Position numbers and translations under genes: made by a program. A stretch of DNA of 43,000 bases from JAVKFF01 sp040226215 (GTDB lineage: Bacteria; Pseudomonadota; Alphaproteobacteria; DSM-16000; Inquilinaceae), in contig JAVKFF010000025.1 of the NCBI GenBank assembly GCA_040226215.1, positions 1 to 43,000 of the forward strand. The letters are read 5' to 3'. Below, one piece after another: positions 15,930-24,034 of this stretch (position 1 is its first letter; the number at the start of each line of letters is the position of its first letter). Under the pieces are notes generated by a model. That model saw only the letters and a list, made by a program, of their open reading frames with translations. It was not told the DNA's origin and ran no database searches.

Positions 15930-17032
15930 GTGAGCATGCGAATCTGCGTCATGCGCATCGGTGTCGTGGTCGAGGTCAGCGGTGAGGACCGCGCGCGGAC
16001 TGCCGCGATCGACGCCAATCGGAACAGCCCGCAGAAACACGTCTGGTGGGCTCGGATCATTCTGTTGACGGCCGACGGGCTGGGCACGGCGGCGATCATG
16101 CGCCAGACCGGCAAGAGCAAGTCGGTGGTGTGGCGCTGGGGCAGGAGCGGTTCATGCACGCCGGCGTCGCCGGGCTGCTGCGCGACAAGACGCGGCCGTC
16201 ACGCAAGCCGCCGCTGGACAAGGCGGTGATCGCCCGCTTGGTCGACCTGACCGTCGCCGACCCGCGCGGGGAGGCGACCCACTGGACTGCCGCGGCGATG
16301 GCCAGGGCGAGCGGGATCAGCGTCTCCTCGGTGCAGCGCATTTGGCGCTCGCACGGCCTGGCGCCGCACCGGGTGCGCCAGTTCAAGCTCTCCAACGACC
16401 CGAAGTTCGCCGACAATCTGAAGGACGTGGTCGGGCACTATGTCGACTCGCCGGCGCACGCGGTGGCGCTGTCGGTCGACGAGAAGAGCGAGATCCAGGC
16501 GCTCGACCGCACCCAACCCGGCCTGCCGATGAAGAAGGGCCGTGTCGGCACCATGACCTACGACTACAAGCGCCACGGCACCACCACACTGTTCGCCGCG
16601 CTAAACGTGCTCGAGGGCACGGTGACGATGGCGCTGCATGCAGCGCCATCGTCACCAGGAGTTCATCCGCTTCCTCAACGCCGTCGAGGCAGCGGTGCCG
16701 GTCGGCAAGGTCGTTCACCTCATCCTCGACAACTACGCCACCCACAAGCACCCGAAGGTGCTCGAATGGCTCGCCCGCCATCCACGCTTCGTCTTTCACT
16801 TCACCCCGACATCTGCCTACTGGGTCAACGCCGTCGAAGGCTTCTTCGCCAAGCTCACCGCCGCAGGCTCAGGCGCGGCGAGTTCCGCTCCATCGTCGGG
16901 CTCCGGGCCGCGATCCATTGCTTCATCGAAGACGCCAACAACGAGCCTAAGCCCTTCGTCTGGACCGCTGATCCCGGCAATATCATCGCCGCCGTCAAAC
17001 GAAGGCGCCAAGCGTTAGAGTCAATCCACTAG
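15930..17032 (+). pseudogene. IS630-family DDE transposase with three frameshifts
   Basis: Conceptually about 360 residues. Frame 1 carries the N-terminal HTH (KHVWWARIILLTADGLGTAAI, TGKSKSVVWRW). An extra GG near 16140 breaks the expected WRWQERF and shifts to a second frame with HAGVAGLLRDKTRPSRKPPL and SVDEKSEIQALDRTQPGLP (first catalytic Asp). One extra base within the palindrome at 16621-16656 shifts to MQRHRHQEFIRFLNAVE, LILDNYATHKHPKV (second Asp) and NAVEGFFAKLT (Glu). A lost C near 16859 returns to the second frame for RRGEFRSIVGLRAAI, FVWTADPGNIIAAVKR. The net coding content is complete but no functional enzyme can be made. Confidence 0.88.
16621..16656. repeat. 36-bp perfect palindrome inside the IS630 transposase
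   Basis: The half-site GGTGACGATGGCGCTGCA is followed immediately by its exact reverse complement, giving a 36-bp palindrome without a spacer. It coincides with the second frameshift of the transposase. The right arm matches the normal coding sequence (MQRHRHQ); the left arm replaces what should encode VIGRC. Confidence 0.95.
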
Positions 17033-17135
17033 GTAGCGCCACGTATTTTTAAGACCGGCTAGGAGTGCCAGATTTGGAACTGGTACCGGGCCGAGGGAGG
17101 CCGTGCGCTTTCCCTTCGAGAAGTGGAATACCCTT

Positions 17136-17492
17136 ATGCCTAAAGCGATTGCCGTGGTCGACGATGACGATGCCGTCCGCGACTCTCTCGCCGCATTTCT
17201 CACTTCAGCGGGATACCTAGTGCGCACATTTGCGACGAGTGACGAGTTTCTGGAGAGCACCCGGAGGACGAAGTTCGATTGCGTCATCCTTGACCATCAC
17301 ATGGGAGGCATGACGGGTGTGGAACTCGCCGAAGGCATGGCGCGCGAACGCCATCACACTGCGATCGTGATGATCTCAGGAAACCTCTCAGACGCTGTGC
17401 GGAGCCGCGCCAAAGAGGCTGGCGTCGAGGCAATCCTGGAAAAGCCATTCTCCGACGATGAGCTTGTCTCCGCTATAGAATCCCTTCTTTGA
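17136..17492 (+). CDS. Orphan single-domain response regulator (receiver only)
   Basis: A 118-residue receiver domain with no output domain. Acidic pocket VVDDDDAVRDS, phosphoacceptor D53 in VILDHHMGG, the Ser/Thr position in IVMISGN and the conserved Lys in ILEKPFSDDEL are all present, so it should be phosphorylatable. It is closest in style to FixJ receivers. ATG at 17136 starts the usual MPKAIAVVDD; a GTG at 17103 follows GAGGGAGG but would add 11 atypical residues. It lies downstream of the FixLJ-like pair with the IS630 element between. It could be a phosphate sink or inhibitor for the neighbouring kinase (compare FixT or CheY-type proteins); that is inferred. Confidence 0.87.
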   Translation: MPKAIAVVDDDDAVRDSLAAFLTSAGYLVRTFATSDEFLESTRRTKFDCVILDHHMGGMTGVELAEGMARERHHTAIVMISGNLSDAVRSRAKEAGVEAILEKPFSDDELVSAIESLL

Positions 17493-17564
17493 GTAGCTGT
17501 CCCGATCTTGTCAGGATGATGTAGTCGGCGGCACGACCCGGTCGCGCCGCGCCTCGCGGTCATA

Positions 17565-17672
17565 CCGGCCCCACTCGGCGCTCGGAAACTTGACGCCGGA
17601 TGCCTTCGCGGCCCAACTGAAACCTGCTCGAGAAGTCGCATGACGCCTGGACCAAAGACAGGGTGAAGCCCA
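17565..17672 (+). mobile_element. IS3-family transposase 3' end, remnant B (inverted)
   Basis: Read on the plus strand it encodes RPHSALGNLTPDAFAAQLKP and the final AREVA before a stop, then runs to the IS terminus GGGTGAAGCCCA (17661-17672). It is the same IS end as at 7984-8215, in the opposite orientation and shorter. It abuts a truncated coding fragment. Confidence 0.8.
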
Positions 17673-17673
17673 C

Positions 17674-17922
17674 AATCCAAATGCCCAGTCGTTCCACATT
17701 CGGTGCGACGTCACGAATGTTGGTGATGTCGGGGTCACCGTCCGACTGACCAACACTCATGGCTGGGCGATAGCAGCCGGATCGACAGTCACGATCGGCG
17801 GCGGCTGGGCGGCACAGAGTTTTGCCTTGCCGGTGGAGCTGCAGCCTGGAGCGACGTATTTTGCCAGTGTGGTTCCCTGGACATTCTTCTACCAGGGCTG
17901 CTCGGCAAGCGTTCAGTTGTAG
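17674..17922 (+). pseudogene. 3' fragment of an unidentified gene cut by the IS remnant
   Basis: Starting right at the IS end, one frame runs open for about 82 codons to TAG at 17920-17922. It encodes a coherent beta-rich peptide: FHIRCDVTNVGDVGVTVRLT, TVTIGGGW, SFALPVELQPGATYFASVVP, FFYQGCSASVQL. The pattern looks like the C-terminus of a secreted beta-sandwich protein, but I do not recognise the family. There is no start codon or ribosome-binding site, so it is a gene remnant. Confidence 0.45.
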
Positions 17923-18521
17923 GCGATACGCACCGGTGTTCCGCCATAGCGGCAGAAACCCACGAGGGCAGTTACGCTAAGCGCTGGCTGACATGCCCCG
18001 ACCCATCATGGACGTCGCCCCGTCTAGTTACAGTCGAGGCGGGTACGCGCCATGACGACAGGCCCAATGCTCCGAACTGACGTCGTCGACCACGATCGTG
18101 CCGCGTAGGTGAGGGTGGAAGGCGCTGCAACGCTTCACATCACCAAGATCGGCCCAGCGCTTCCTCACCGGTCAATCTGGCGTCTTCAAAACCCGAAATC
18201 GTCAGCGCCAGTTGATCTCCCGAACTTCACGCCTCCGATTCGGGGCGGCTGCCAACAACGCGCGGGAGATTGCGGCCGCAGTTGCGTGACACTTGCTACA
18301 GTCCAGTACCCACTGGCCCGGCTTCAGTGCCCGTGACAAATGCCGACGAGATGCTTTGATCGTCCCGCCGAATAAGCGGGGTTTCACCAGGCGGCGACGC
18401 CGGTTCCGACGCGGCCAGAGCCCGGCCGGAAGGCGAACAGGCAGAACGCGGCGATCGCGAGTTCCAGAACCAGCGTTCCCAAAATGCCGCTTGACGGCGT
18501 TCCGTCGGCGACAAGGCCCAG
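17923..18521. other. No gene recognised
   Basis: Reading frames here lack starts with ribosome-binding sites or family features. On the minus strand, 18384-18521 encodes a hydrophobic tail (GILGTLVLELAIAAFCLFAF) that ends at a stop and is cut by IS remnant C. It may be the last piece of a membrane-protein gene, but the evidence is thin. Confidence 0.35.
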
Positions 18522-18690
18522 TGGACTTCACCCCCGTCTTTGGTCCGGGCTTCATGCGACCTTTCGGACTGGTTTCAGTTGTGCCGCGAAGGCGCTCGGC
18601 GTCAAGTTTCCGAGCGCCGAGTGTGGCTCCTGCTCGTTGTAGTCGATCTTCCAATCATTGATCCGCTTTCGGACATCCAACAGGCCGTTC
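18522..18690 (-). mobile_element. IS3-family transposase 3' end, remnant C
   Basis: The terminus TGGACTTCACCC begins at 18522. Behind it, on the minus strand, lies the OrfB end: RINDWKIDYNEQEPHSALGN, LTPSAFAAQLKPVRKVA, then a stop. Same orientation as remnants A and D. The upstream part of the transposase is missing. Confidence 0.78.
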
Positions 18691-18841
18691 GACTGAAGGT
18701 GTGGTTCAAACCGAGCTGCCGTGACGTCGAGGATTTGCTGGGAGAGCAGTGCCGATGCCGATCTTACGGAGCACGCAAGCATCGCGAGGGAACATCTTTC
18801 TCTTTGAGCCGGGTGCACGTTCTTCACCCACAATCTCCCCC

Positions 18842-19513
18842 CTACAAAACCCGCCGCATCACGTTCCGCACGTTCGAGACGTGCCAGCGCCCACCCCGCG
18901 CCGTGCGGATCCCGCGGGCGTTGAGGGCATCGGCGAGACCACGCAGGTCGGTGACGCCGGCGGCCCGCAGCTTCTCGATCACCGGCAGCACATTGGTCGC
19001 GAACCGATCGGCCGCCATCGCCTGAGCCCGACGTCCGAGCGAGGCCGCGGCAGGCGCGTTGGTGCGATTGCCGAGCCTGGTGCCCGACGCCTTGCGCTGG
19101 GCCAGGGCCGCCCGTGTGCGCTAGGAGTTCAGCCGCCGCTCCTTCTCCGCGAGCGCGGCGTAGAGGTGCAGCATGAAGGGATCGGCATCGATGCCCAGTT
19201 CCGCCACGATGAACGGCACTCGTTGCGCCATCAGTCCGGCAATGAAAGCGACGTCGCGGGACAGCCGGTCGAGCTTGGCGACGATCACCGGGCAGCGGAG
19301 GGATTTCGCCGCCGCCAGCGCCTCGGCCAGCACCGGCCGGCGATCGAGGGCATCGGCCCCCTTCCCTGTCTCCGTCTCGACGAAGGTCCGGTCGATGGCG
19401 AACGCCTCGGCCTCGGCGAAGCGGGCGATGGTCGCCTTCTGCGCCTCGATACCGAGCCCGGACCTCTGCTGCCGGCGGGTCGAGACGCGGAGATAGGCGA
19501 TGGTGGGATTCAT
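18842..19513 (-). pseudogene. Serine resolvase/invertase with an in-frame amber stop
   Basis: A 223-codon resolvase gene. The catalytic domain is intact: MNPTIAYLRVSTRRQQRSGL (active-site Ser in RVST), VIVAKLDRLSRD and the end of the domain at LAEKERRL. There NS plus TAG (19121-19123) replaces the usual ISERTRAAL. The same frame then continues open as RTRAALAQRKASGTRLGN and ends with the HTH-like ALNARGIRTARGGRWHVSNV before the true stop at 18842-18844. One nonsense change therefore separates the catalytic part from the DNA-binding tail. A truncated 130-residue product could still be made but should not bind DNA normally. Confidence 0.82.
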
Positions 19514-19640
19514 GTGCCCGATCAATGACTTGGCGCGTACACATGGCATACCACCGTTTGCGGTCTGTACTGTCAAAAATGGACGAGCAGCATCGTGGCT
19601 CGCCAAGCCGTAAAAGGACCTCGCCTCGTTCAAACTTGGC

Positions 19641-20240
19641 TCAGACTGGCATGGTTTCACGAAGGCTACGATATCCGGAGAAGCCTTCACGCCACGCATC
19701 TAGCCGAGGAAATGGACGCCACCAGTTCGTATCGGAAAACCGTAGCTTCACCCAATCTAGACAGCAGATGACGGTGATCGTGCCGAGATCCATCCTGTTT
19801 TCGGTCTCCGGCAGCGTCTCAGCAAGGCTCTTGAAACCTCGAATGACCTTCTCGCACTGGGCATCGATCCAGTCACTGGATACCAGCGCCGGAGGCCGCA
19901 TGCCCTCCTGGCGAATTAGGACGGCAGCATCCATGATGCCATCGCCCAACGCCGCCAGGTTACGAATGGCCCAACGGTCGCCTTTGTCGCCAGGCATCAA
20001 ACGACCGTCACCGACAACTTCGTTGAGGTATTCACAGATGAGAGGGCTGTCGATCAGTTTGGTTCCGTCGTCGAGAACCAGGGCGGGGACTTTGCCGAGC
20101 GGATTAATTTCGTCATATCCCGGCGGTCGCTGGCGCGGCTGGATCATCTCGACTGCAATCCGATCTTCCAGATCCAACTCGAGAATGGTCACACGCACCT
20201 TGCGAGCGAAGGGCGAACCCGGCGATGCATACAGCTTCAT
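19641..20240 (-). CDS. Glutathione S-transferase family protein
   Basis: A 199-residue cytosolic GST. The N-terminal thioredoxin-like domain has MKLYASPGSPFARKVRV, the cis-proline loop GKVPALVLDDG and the glutathione-contact DSPLICEYL. The C-terminal helical domain has WAIRNLAALGDGIMDAA and ends with FPRLDAWREGF. A Ser near residue 9 is the likely catalytic residue. Start at 20240; AAGGA lies ten bases upstream. It is 53 bp after the FAH-family gene and is probably the last gene of the 25711-to-19641 operon. In catabolic operons, GSTs next to FAH proteins often isomerise or dethiolate ring-cleavage products; here that is inference. Confidence 0.88.
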   Translation of the reverse strand: MKLYASPGSPFARKVRVTILELDLEDRIAVEMIQPRQRPPGYDEINPLGKVPALVLDDGTKLIDSPLICEYLNEVVGDGRLMPGDKGDRWAIRNLAALGDGIMDAAVLIRQEGMRPPALVSSDWIDAQCEKVIRGFKSLAETLPETENRMDLGTITVICCLDWVKLRFSDTNWWRPFPRLDAWREGFSGYRSLRETMPV

Positions 20241-20293
20241 TGCCCATTTATCCTTCTGCCCCGGCACCCAATTCAGGCACTCGTGAACTGGGT

Positions 20294-21136
20294 CTATCCG
20301 ATCGTGTTCACCAAACGCCCGATACCTTCGATCTCCATGGCGATCGTGTCGCCGGGATCAAGGTAGCGCGGCGGATCCTGAAATGCGCCGACGCCGGCTG
20401 GTGTGCCGGTGAGGATCACGTCGCCCGCATCCAGGGAGACGATACCCGAGACGTGAGAAATGATGGTCGGCACGTCGAAAATCATGCTTTCGGTGGTGTC
20501 GTCCTGTCGCAGTTCTCCGTTGACCCAGGTACGCATGCGCAGCCCCTGCCAATCCATCTCCTCCCGAGGTACGACTGCGGGGCCAAGCGGGCAAAAGCCG
20601 TCGCTGCTCTTGCCAAAGCTGGTCTGGGGCGGGGAGACGTCGAGCTGCAGTTCCCGGGCACTCACGTCGTTGGCGATTGTGTATCCATAGACCGCATCCA
20701 AAGCCTCCTCGCGCGCCAGGTCGCGCGCCTGACGGCCGATCACAACAGCGAGTTCGATTTCGTAATCCATTTTGCTGACGTGGGACGGACGTTGGATGAC
20801 GGCGCCAGAACCGATCACCGAGGTGGAGAGCTTGACGAATATCCGTGGCTTCTCCTGACGGCCTACACCGGCCTCGTTGGCATGGGCCGGATAGTTGCGG
20901 CCGACACCCAGAACCCGCAAGGGCCTTGGAAGCGGGGACAGCAACTGCCCAGATGTCAACGGCCGCTCGGGCCGCTGGCTGGCAGCCAGAACCCTTCGGG
21001 CCTTCTCCAGGCTATTCTTGCCGGTTCGTATCAACGATGTCATGTCCGGCGCGATCTCGCTGAGGTCGACAATGTGGTCATCCTCCAGCGCGCCGAGACG
21101 CTCAACGTCGCCACTCAGGTATGTAACGAGCTTCAT
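20294..21136 (-). CDS. Fumarylacetoacetate hydrolase (FAH) family protein
   Basis: A 280-residue enzyme of the FAH superfamily (hydrolases, decarboxylases or isomerases of 2-oxo/2-hydroxy acids using Mg2+ or Mn2+). Typical features: MKLVTYLSGDVERLGALEDD at the start, VGRNYPAHANEAG, then metal-binding YEIELAVVIGR, the GYTIANDVSARELQ block, KSSDGFCPLGPAVV, and the C-terminal GDVILTGTPAGVG. ATG at 21136 overlaps the enolase-superfamily stop (ATGA), so this start is secure and the two are co-translated. It probably acts late in the degradation pathway of this operon. Confidence 0.92.
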   Translation of the reverse strand: MKLVTYLSGDVERLGALEDDHIVDLSEIAPDMTSLIRTGKNSLEKARRVLAASQRPERPLTSGQLLSPLPRPLRVLGVGRNYPAHANEAGVGRQEKPRIFVKLSTSVIGSGAVIQRPSHVSKMDYEIELAVVIGRQARDLAREEALDAVYGYTIANDVSARELQLDVSPPQTSFGKSSDGFCPLGPAVVPREEMDWQGLRMRTWVNGELRQDDTTESMIFDVPTIISHVSGIVSLDAGDVILTGTPAGVGAFQDPPRYLDPGDTIAMEIEGIGRLVNTIG

Positions 21137-22245
21137 GCCGCCGCCCTCACCCGGAGGCGCCCGATTGCCGCTTCGTCGAGATCGAGACCCAAGCCCGGCC
21201 GGTCGGATGTGGCCAGCATTCCGTGCGTTGGCCGCGGCGGCTCTTGGTAGAGCACATCCCAGAACGGCAGGTATTCGAGATAGCCAGGCCGGAGACAGGA
21301 CGCGAGCAAAGGTTGTTGAACCTCGTAGGCGATATGAGCGCTCACCGGGATTGCACGTGCCTCGGCAAGAGCCGCAGCTTGCAACCAAGGCGTAATGCCG
21401 CCCAGATGATGGAGGTCAAGGATCAGATGATCGATGTCCGCCGAATCCAAGAGTCCCTGCAGCGTCGTGAGGCGGGAGATCCGCTCGCCCGTCGCGATCG
21501 GCGTGCCCTCGGCTCTCGCCACCCGGGCCAATCCGGCGGGATCATCCTCCGCCACCGGGTCTTCGAGCCAGACAACATCATGCTCGGCCATCGCCCTGCT
21601 CAGCCGCACCGCCCGGGCGGGCGGCATCGACCAGAGCGCATCAGTCAGGATTGCAATATCAGGACCAACCGCGGCACGTAATGCCTCGACACGTGCAATA
21701 TCTTCCGTGATTGATTCACCCTTGATGCGCAGCTTCATCGCGGTGAAGCCTTCTTTGACGAGGCGCTGCCCGTCCGCGGCGATCTCATCCAGCGTGCAGT
21801 GCCGCCACAATCCATGGCTGGCGTAGATCGGCACTGCGTCGTGATGTGCACCAATCAGAGCCGCCAGAGGTTGGCCGGCAATCTTACCTGCCAGGTCCCA
21901 GAGCGCAGTATCGACCGCCGCGATCGCCAGGTTTGCTGCACCTTCGTGGAGTAGTTCAGCGGTCAGTTGCCACATGCGCCGGAACGTGCGCGCCCGGTAA
22001 GCGACAGCCGAGCCCACAATGACCGGTTCCAGGCTTTCGACAATTCTCTCTACGGCCGCCATCTGCGCCGTGCTCTCTGCCGTTACATAGCCAAAGCCCT
22101 CAGCACCCTCTTTGCTCCTCACTCTAACGAGAAGCGTGGCGAACTGGGTGCGTTGTCCGAGAAAGGGATGCTCCCGCAAGGGGAAGGCGAGCGGTACGGA
22201 TAGGAGGTCCGTCCGGATCGCCGCAACTGTACCGCCCGCCCCCAT
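21133..22245 (-). CDS. Mandelate racemase-like enolase-superfamily enzyme
   Basis: A 370-residue (beta/alpha)7beta-barrel enzyme that would abstract the proton next to a carboxylate (dehydration or racemisation). Residues line up with mandelate racemase at a constant +7 offset: K171, then R173 in place of the second Lys, metal ligands D202 (ILTDALW), E228 (WLEDP) and E254 (ATGERI), and the D277 (LILDLHH) with H304 (SAHIAYE) dyad. The Arg replacement suggests that one of the two general bases is altered. The start at 22245 lies three bases after the binding-protein stop. It overlaps the FAH gene. A sugar-acid or alpha-hydroxy-acid substrate is likely; the identity is unknown. Confidence 0.9.
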   Translation of the reverse strand: MGAGGTVAAIRTDLLSVPLAFPLREHPFLGQRTQFATLLVRVRSKEGAEGFGYVTAESTAQMAAVERIVESLEPVIVGSAVAYRARTFRRMWQLTAELLHEGAANLAIAAVDTALWDLAGKIAGQPLAALIGAHHDAVPIYASHGLWRHCTLDEIAADGQRLVKEGFTAMKLRIKGESITEDIARVEALRAAVGPDIAILTDALWSMPPARAVRLSRAMAEHDVVWLEDPVAEDDPAGLARVARAEGTPIATGERISRLTTLQGLLDSADIDHLILDLHHLGGITPWLQAAALAEARAIPVSAHIAYEVQQPLLASCLRPGYLEYLPFWDVLYQEPPRPTHGMLATSDRPGLGLDLDEAAIGRLRVRAAA

Positions 22246-22248
22246 GGG

Positions 22249-23265
22249 TTACTCTGACCCCAGCGCTTCGAAGAAGCCGTCGTCGATCAATGCCTGCATG
22301 TAGGAGGAGTCGTAGAATTCCGAGACATCGGCCGTCGCCGCGTCCGGATTGGCACCCTCCAGCGCACGCAACGACGATATCGCCACCTCCTCGGTCACCA
22401 GCGGGATGGTGTTCATCTGGTCGCGGTAGAATTCGTATGTCGGCGCAACTTGATCACGCTCGCGATTGGAGTACTGCGCCGTGATGTCGATGACATAATC
22501 GGGCTCTGTATCCATGATGTGGAGCGCCTCGCCGATTGCCTGCAGGAAGGCGGTAACGACTTCCGGATTTTCTTCGGCATAGCTCTCCGTCGTGAAGACG
22601 CCCGACAAGACGAACTCGGCATCGACGTCCATCAGGCTGAAGAGCTGACGCAGGCCTGCTTCCTCATATTGCGGTTGGAAGTCGTGACTGACGACGGAGA
22701 AGGCGGCCGACCCGCCGACCAGCACCGCGATGCGCTCGGCATCGGTGCCGAAGCCCTGCACCAATTCCACCTCGTCGACTGTCATGTCGTTTGCCGCCAG
22801 GGCAAGCCGGGTCGCCGTTTCGGTGAAGTCGCCGCGCAGCGCCAGAGCGCCGGTGCTGCCACGGATGTCATCGATGCTCTCGATCTCCGGTGTCACGATG
22901 AAGTCCCATGGCAGGCGATTGAGCGTGCTGCCAACGAGCAAAGGATCGCCGCCACCGAGCCGAGCCAGGAAGGTCGATGAGGCAGACGACATTACGAACT
23001 GAGCGCTGCCAGCCATCAGACCCTGGGTGATGCGCGCTCCTGTGAGCTGCACCAGTTCGACGTCAAGGCCATACTCCTCAAACAGCCCCCGTTCGTAGGC
23101 AATCCAGATCGGCGCGTTGTAAAGACTGGTCTGGCCATAGGCAGCTGTGATCGAGGCGATGCTTTGCGCCCCGGACGGAACCGACGTCGCGACCAGCGCA
23201 ATGCCGGTAGCCGCGGCCAGAATAAGTGAACGGCGATTTATACTAGAGAGCGTTGGGCAATTCAT
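22249..23265 (-). CDS. ABC transporter substrate-binding protein (NMT1/SsuA-like)
   Basis: A 338-residue periplasmic binding protein. The N-terminus carries a signal peptide with an RR pair (NRRSLILAAATGIALVATS), cut near GAQS. The mature protein has the NMT1/THI5-SsuA fold: YNAPIWIAYERGLFEEYGLDVELVQ, GLMAGSAQFVMSSASSTF, PWDFIVTPEIESIDDIRG. Such proteins bind nitrate, sulfonates, taurine, thiamine precursors or aromatic acids. Its start overlaps the ATPase stop by 23 bases. The ligand is presumably the substrate of the dioxygenase, enolase and FAH enzymes in the same operon. Confidence 0.9.
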   Translation of the reverse strand: MNCPTLSSINRRSLILAAATGIALVATSVPSGAQSIASITAAYGQTSLYNAPIWIAYERGLFEEYGLDVELVQLTGARITQGLMAGSAQFVMSSASSTFLARLGGGDPLLVGSTLNRLPWDFIVTPEIESIDDIRGSTGALALRGDFTETATRLALAANDMTVDEVELVQGFGTDAERIAVLVGGSAAFSVVSHDFQPQYEEAGLRQLFSLMDVDAEFVLSGVFTTESYAEENPEVVTAFLQAIGEALHIMDTEPDYVIDITAQYSNRERDQVAPTYEFYRDQMNTIPLVTEEVAISSLRALEGANPDAATADVSEFYDSSYMQALIDDGFFEALGSE

Positions 23266-24034
23266 TGCGAAGATCCTCCCAGATCATCTGTTCATAATCC
23301 GCGAAGCGGGGTGACCGCCGGATCGCGAAATCACGTGGACGCGGCAGATCGATATCCTGCACACGCTTCACAGTCCCCGGCCTTTTGCTGATCACCATTA
23401 CCTTGTCGCCGAGGAAGACCGCCTCCTGGATATTGTGCGTGACGAAAACGACCGTGCGCCCTGCCTCCTGCCAGATTCGCAGCAGCTCGAGCTGCATCAG
23501 GTCGCGGGTCTGGGCGTCGAGATTGGCGAAGGGCTCGTCCATCAGCAGGATGTCGGGTTCAAGCACCAGCGCGCGCGCCAGATTGACTCGCTGGCGCATG
23601 CCACCGGAGAGCGAACCCGGATAGAAGTCCTCGAAGCCGGCGAGGCCGACGAGCCGGATCAGGTTCTCCACCTTCTCCCGCTGTTCTGGATTGCGGCGCC
23701 AGCGCGATTTACCGGCGCATTCCAGCGCGAAGCTGATATTGCCGACGACCGTCCGCCAAGGCAGGAGGCTGTGGTGCTGGAAGACCATCGCCCGATTGCC
23801 GGCCGTCTGGGCTACGGTCTTCCCGCCGATGAGGATATCGCCCCGGCTTGGCGCCAACAGCCCATCTGTCAGGTCAAGCAGAGTAGACTTTCCACAACCG
23901 CTGGGCCCAACAATGCAGAGGAACTCATTGGGCTGCACGGAGACGTTGATGTCCAACAGCGCAGTCAGCCTGCCCTGCGTACCGCGTGCCGGATAGTCGA
24001 AGCCAAGATTACGGAATTCCAGGCCGAGGCTCAT
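23243..24034 (-). CDS. ABC transporter ATPase (SsuB/TauB-like)
   Basis: A 263-residue nucleotide-binding subunit of the importer. Walker A is GPSGCGKST, the Q loop lies in AMVFQHHSLLPW, the signature is LSGGMRQRV, Walker B is ILLMDEPFANLD and the switch is VFVTHNIQEAVFL. This pattern matches the nitrate/sulfonate/taurine subfamily. ATG at 24034 overlaps the permease stop (ATGA), and its own 3' end overlaps the binding-protein gene, so all three importer genes are translationally linked. Confidence 0.95.
   Translation of the reverse strand: MSLGLEFRNLGFDYPARGTQGRLTALLDINVSVQPNEFLCIVGPSGCGKSTLLDLTDGLLAPSRGDILIGGKTVAQTAGNRAMVFQHHSLLPWRTVVGNISFALECAGKSRWRRNPEQREKVENLIRLVGLAGFEDFYPGSLSGGMRQRVNLARALVLEPDILLMDEPFANLDAQTRDLMQLELLRIWQEAGRTVVFVTHNIQEAVFLGDKVMVISKRPGTVKRVQDIDLPRPRDFAIRRSPRFADYEQMIWEDLRNELPNAL

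Larger units (their letters stand above)
15884..17043 (+). mobile_element. IS630-family insertion sequence, degenerate
   Basis: Bounds come from imperfect inverted ends: GGTTGCGACCTAATGCA at 15884-15900 against the reverse complement of 17024-17043 (TGGCGCTACCTAGTGGAT region). A single transposase gene, broken by three frameshifts, fills the interior. The element separates the FixLJ-like pair from the orphan receiver gene. End positions are approximate because the inverted repeats are imperfect and a TA duplication is not certain. Confidence 0.65.

Noticed and set aside
18202..18330. CxxCH haem-c motif (CSKCH) in a minus-strand translation
   Set aside because: No signal peptide, no start with ribosome-binding site and no cytochrome context; a single motif in decayed DNA is probably chance.
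18552..19544. 330-codon minus-strand frame resembling one large protein
   Set aside because: It joins the IS3 remnant frame to an out-of-frame reading of the resolvase pseudogene. Only the last ~45 codons match transposase; the resolvase is in a different frame.
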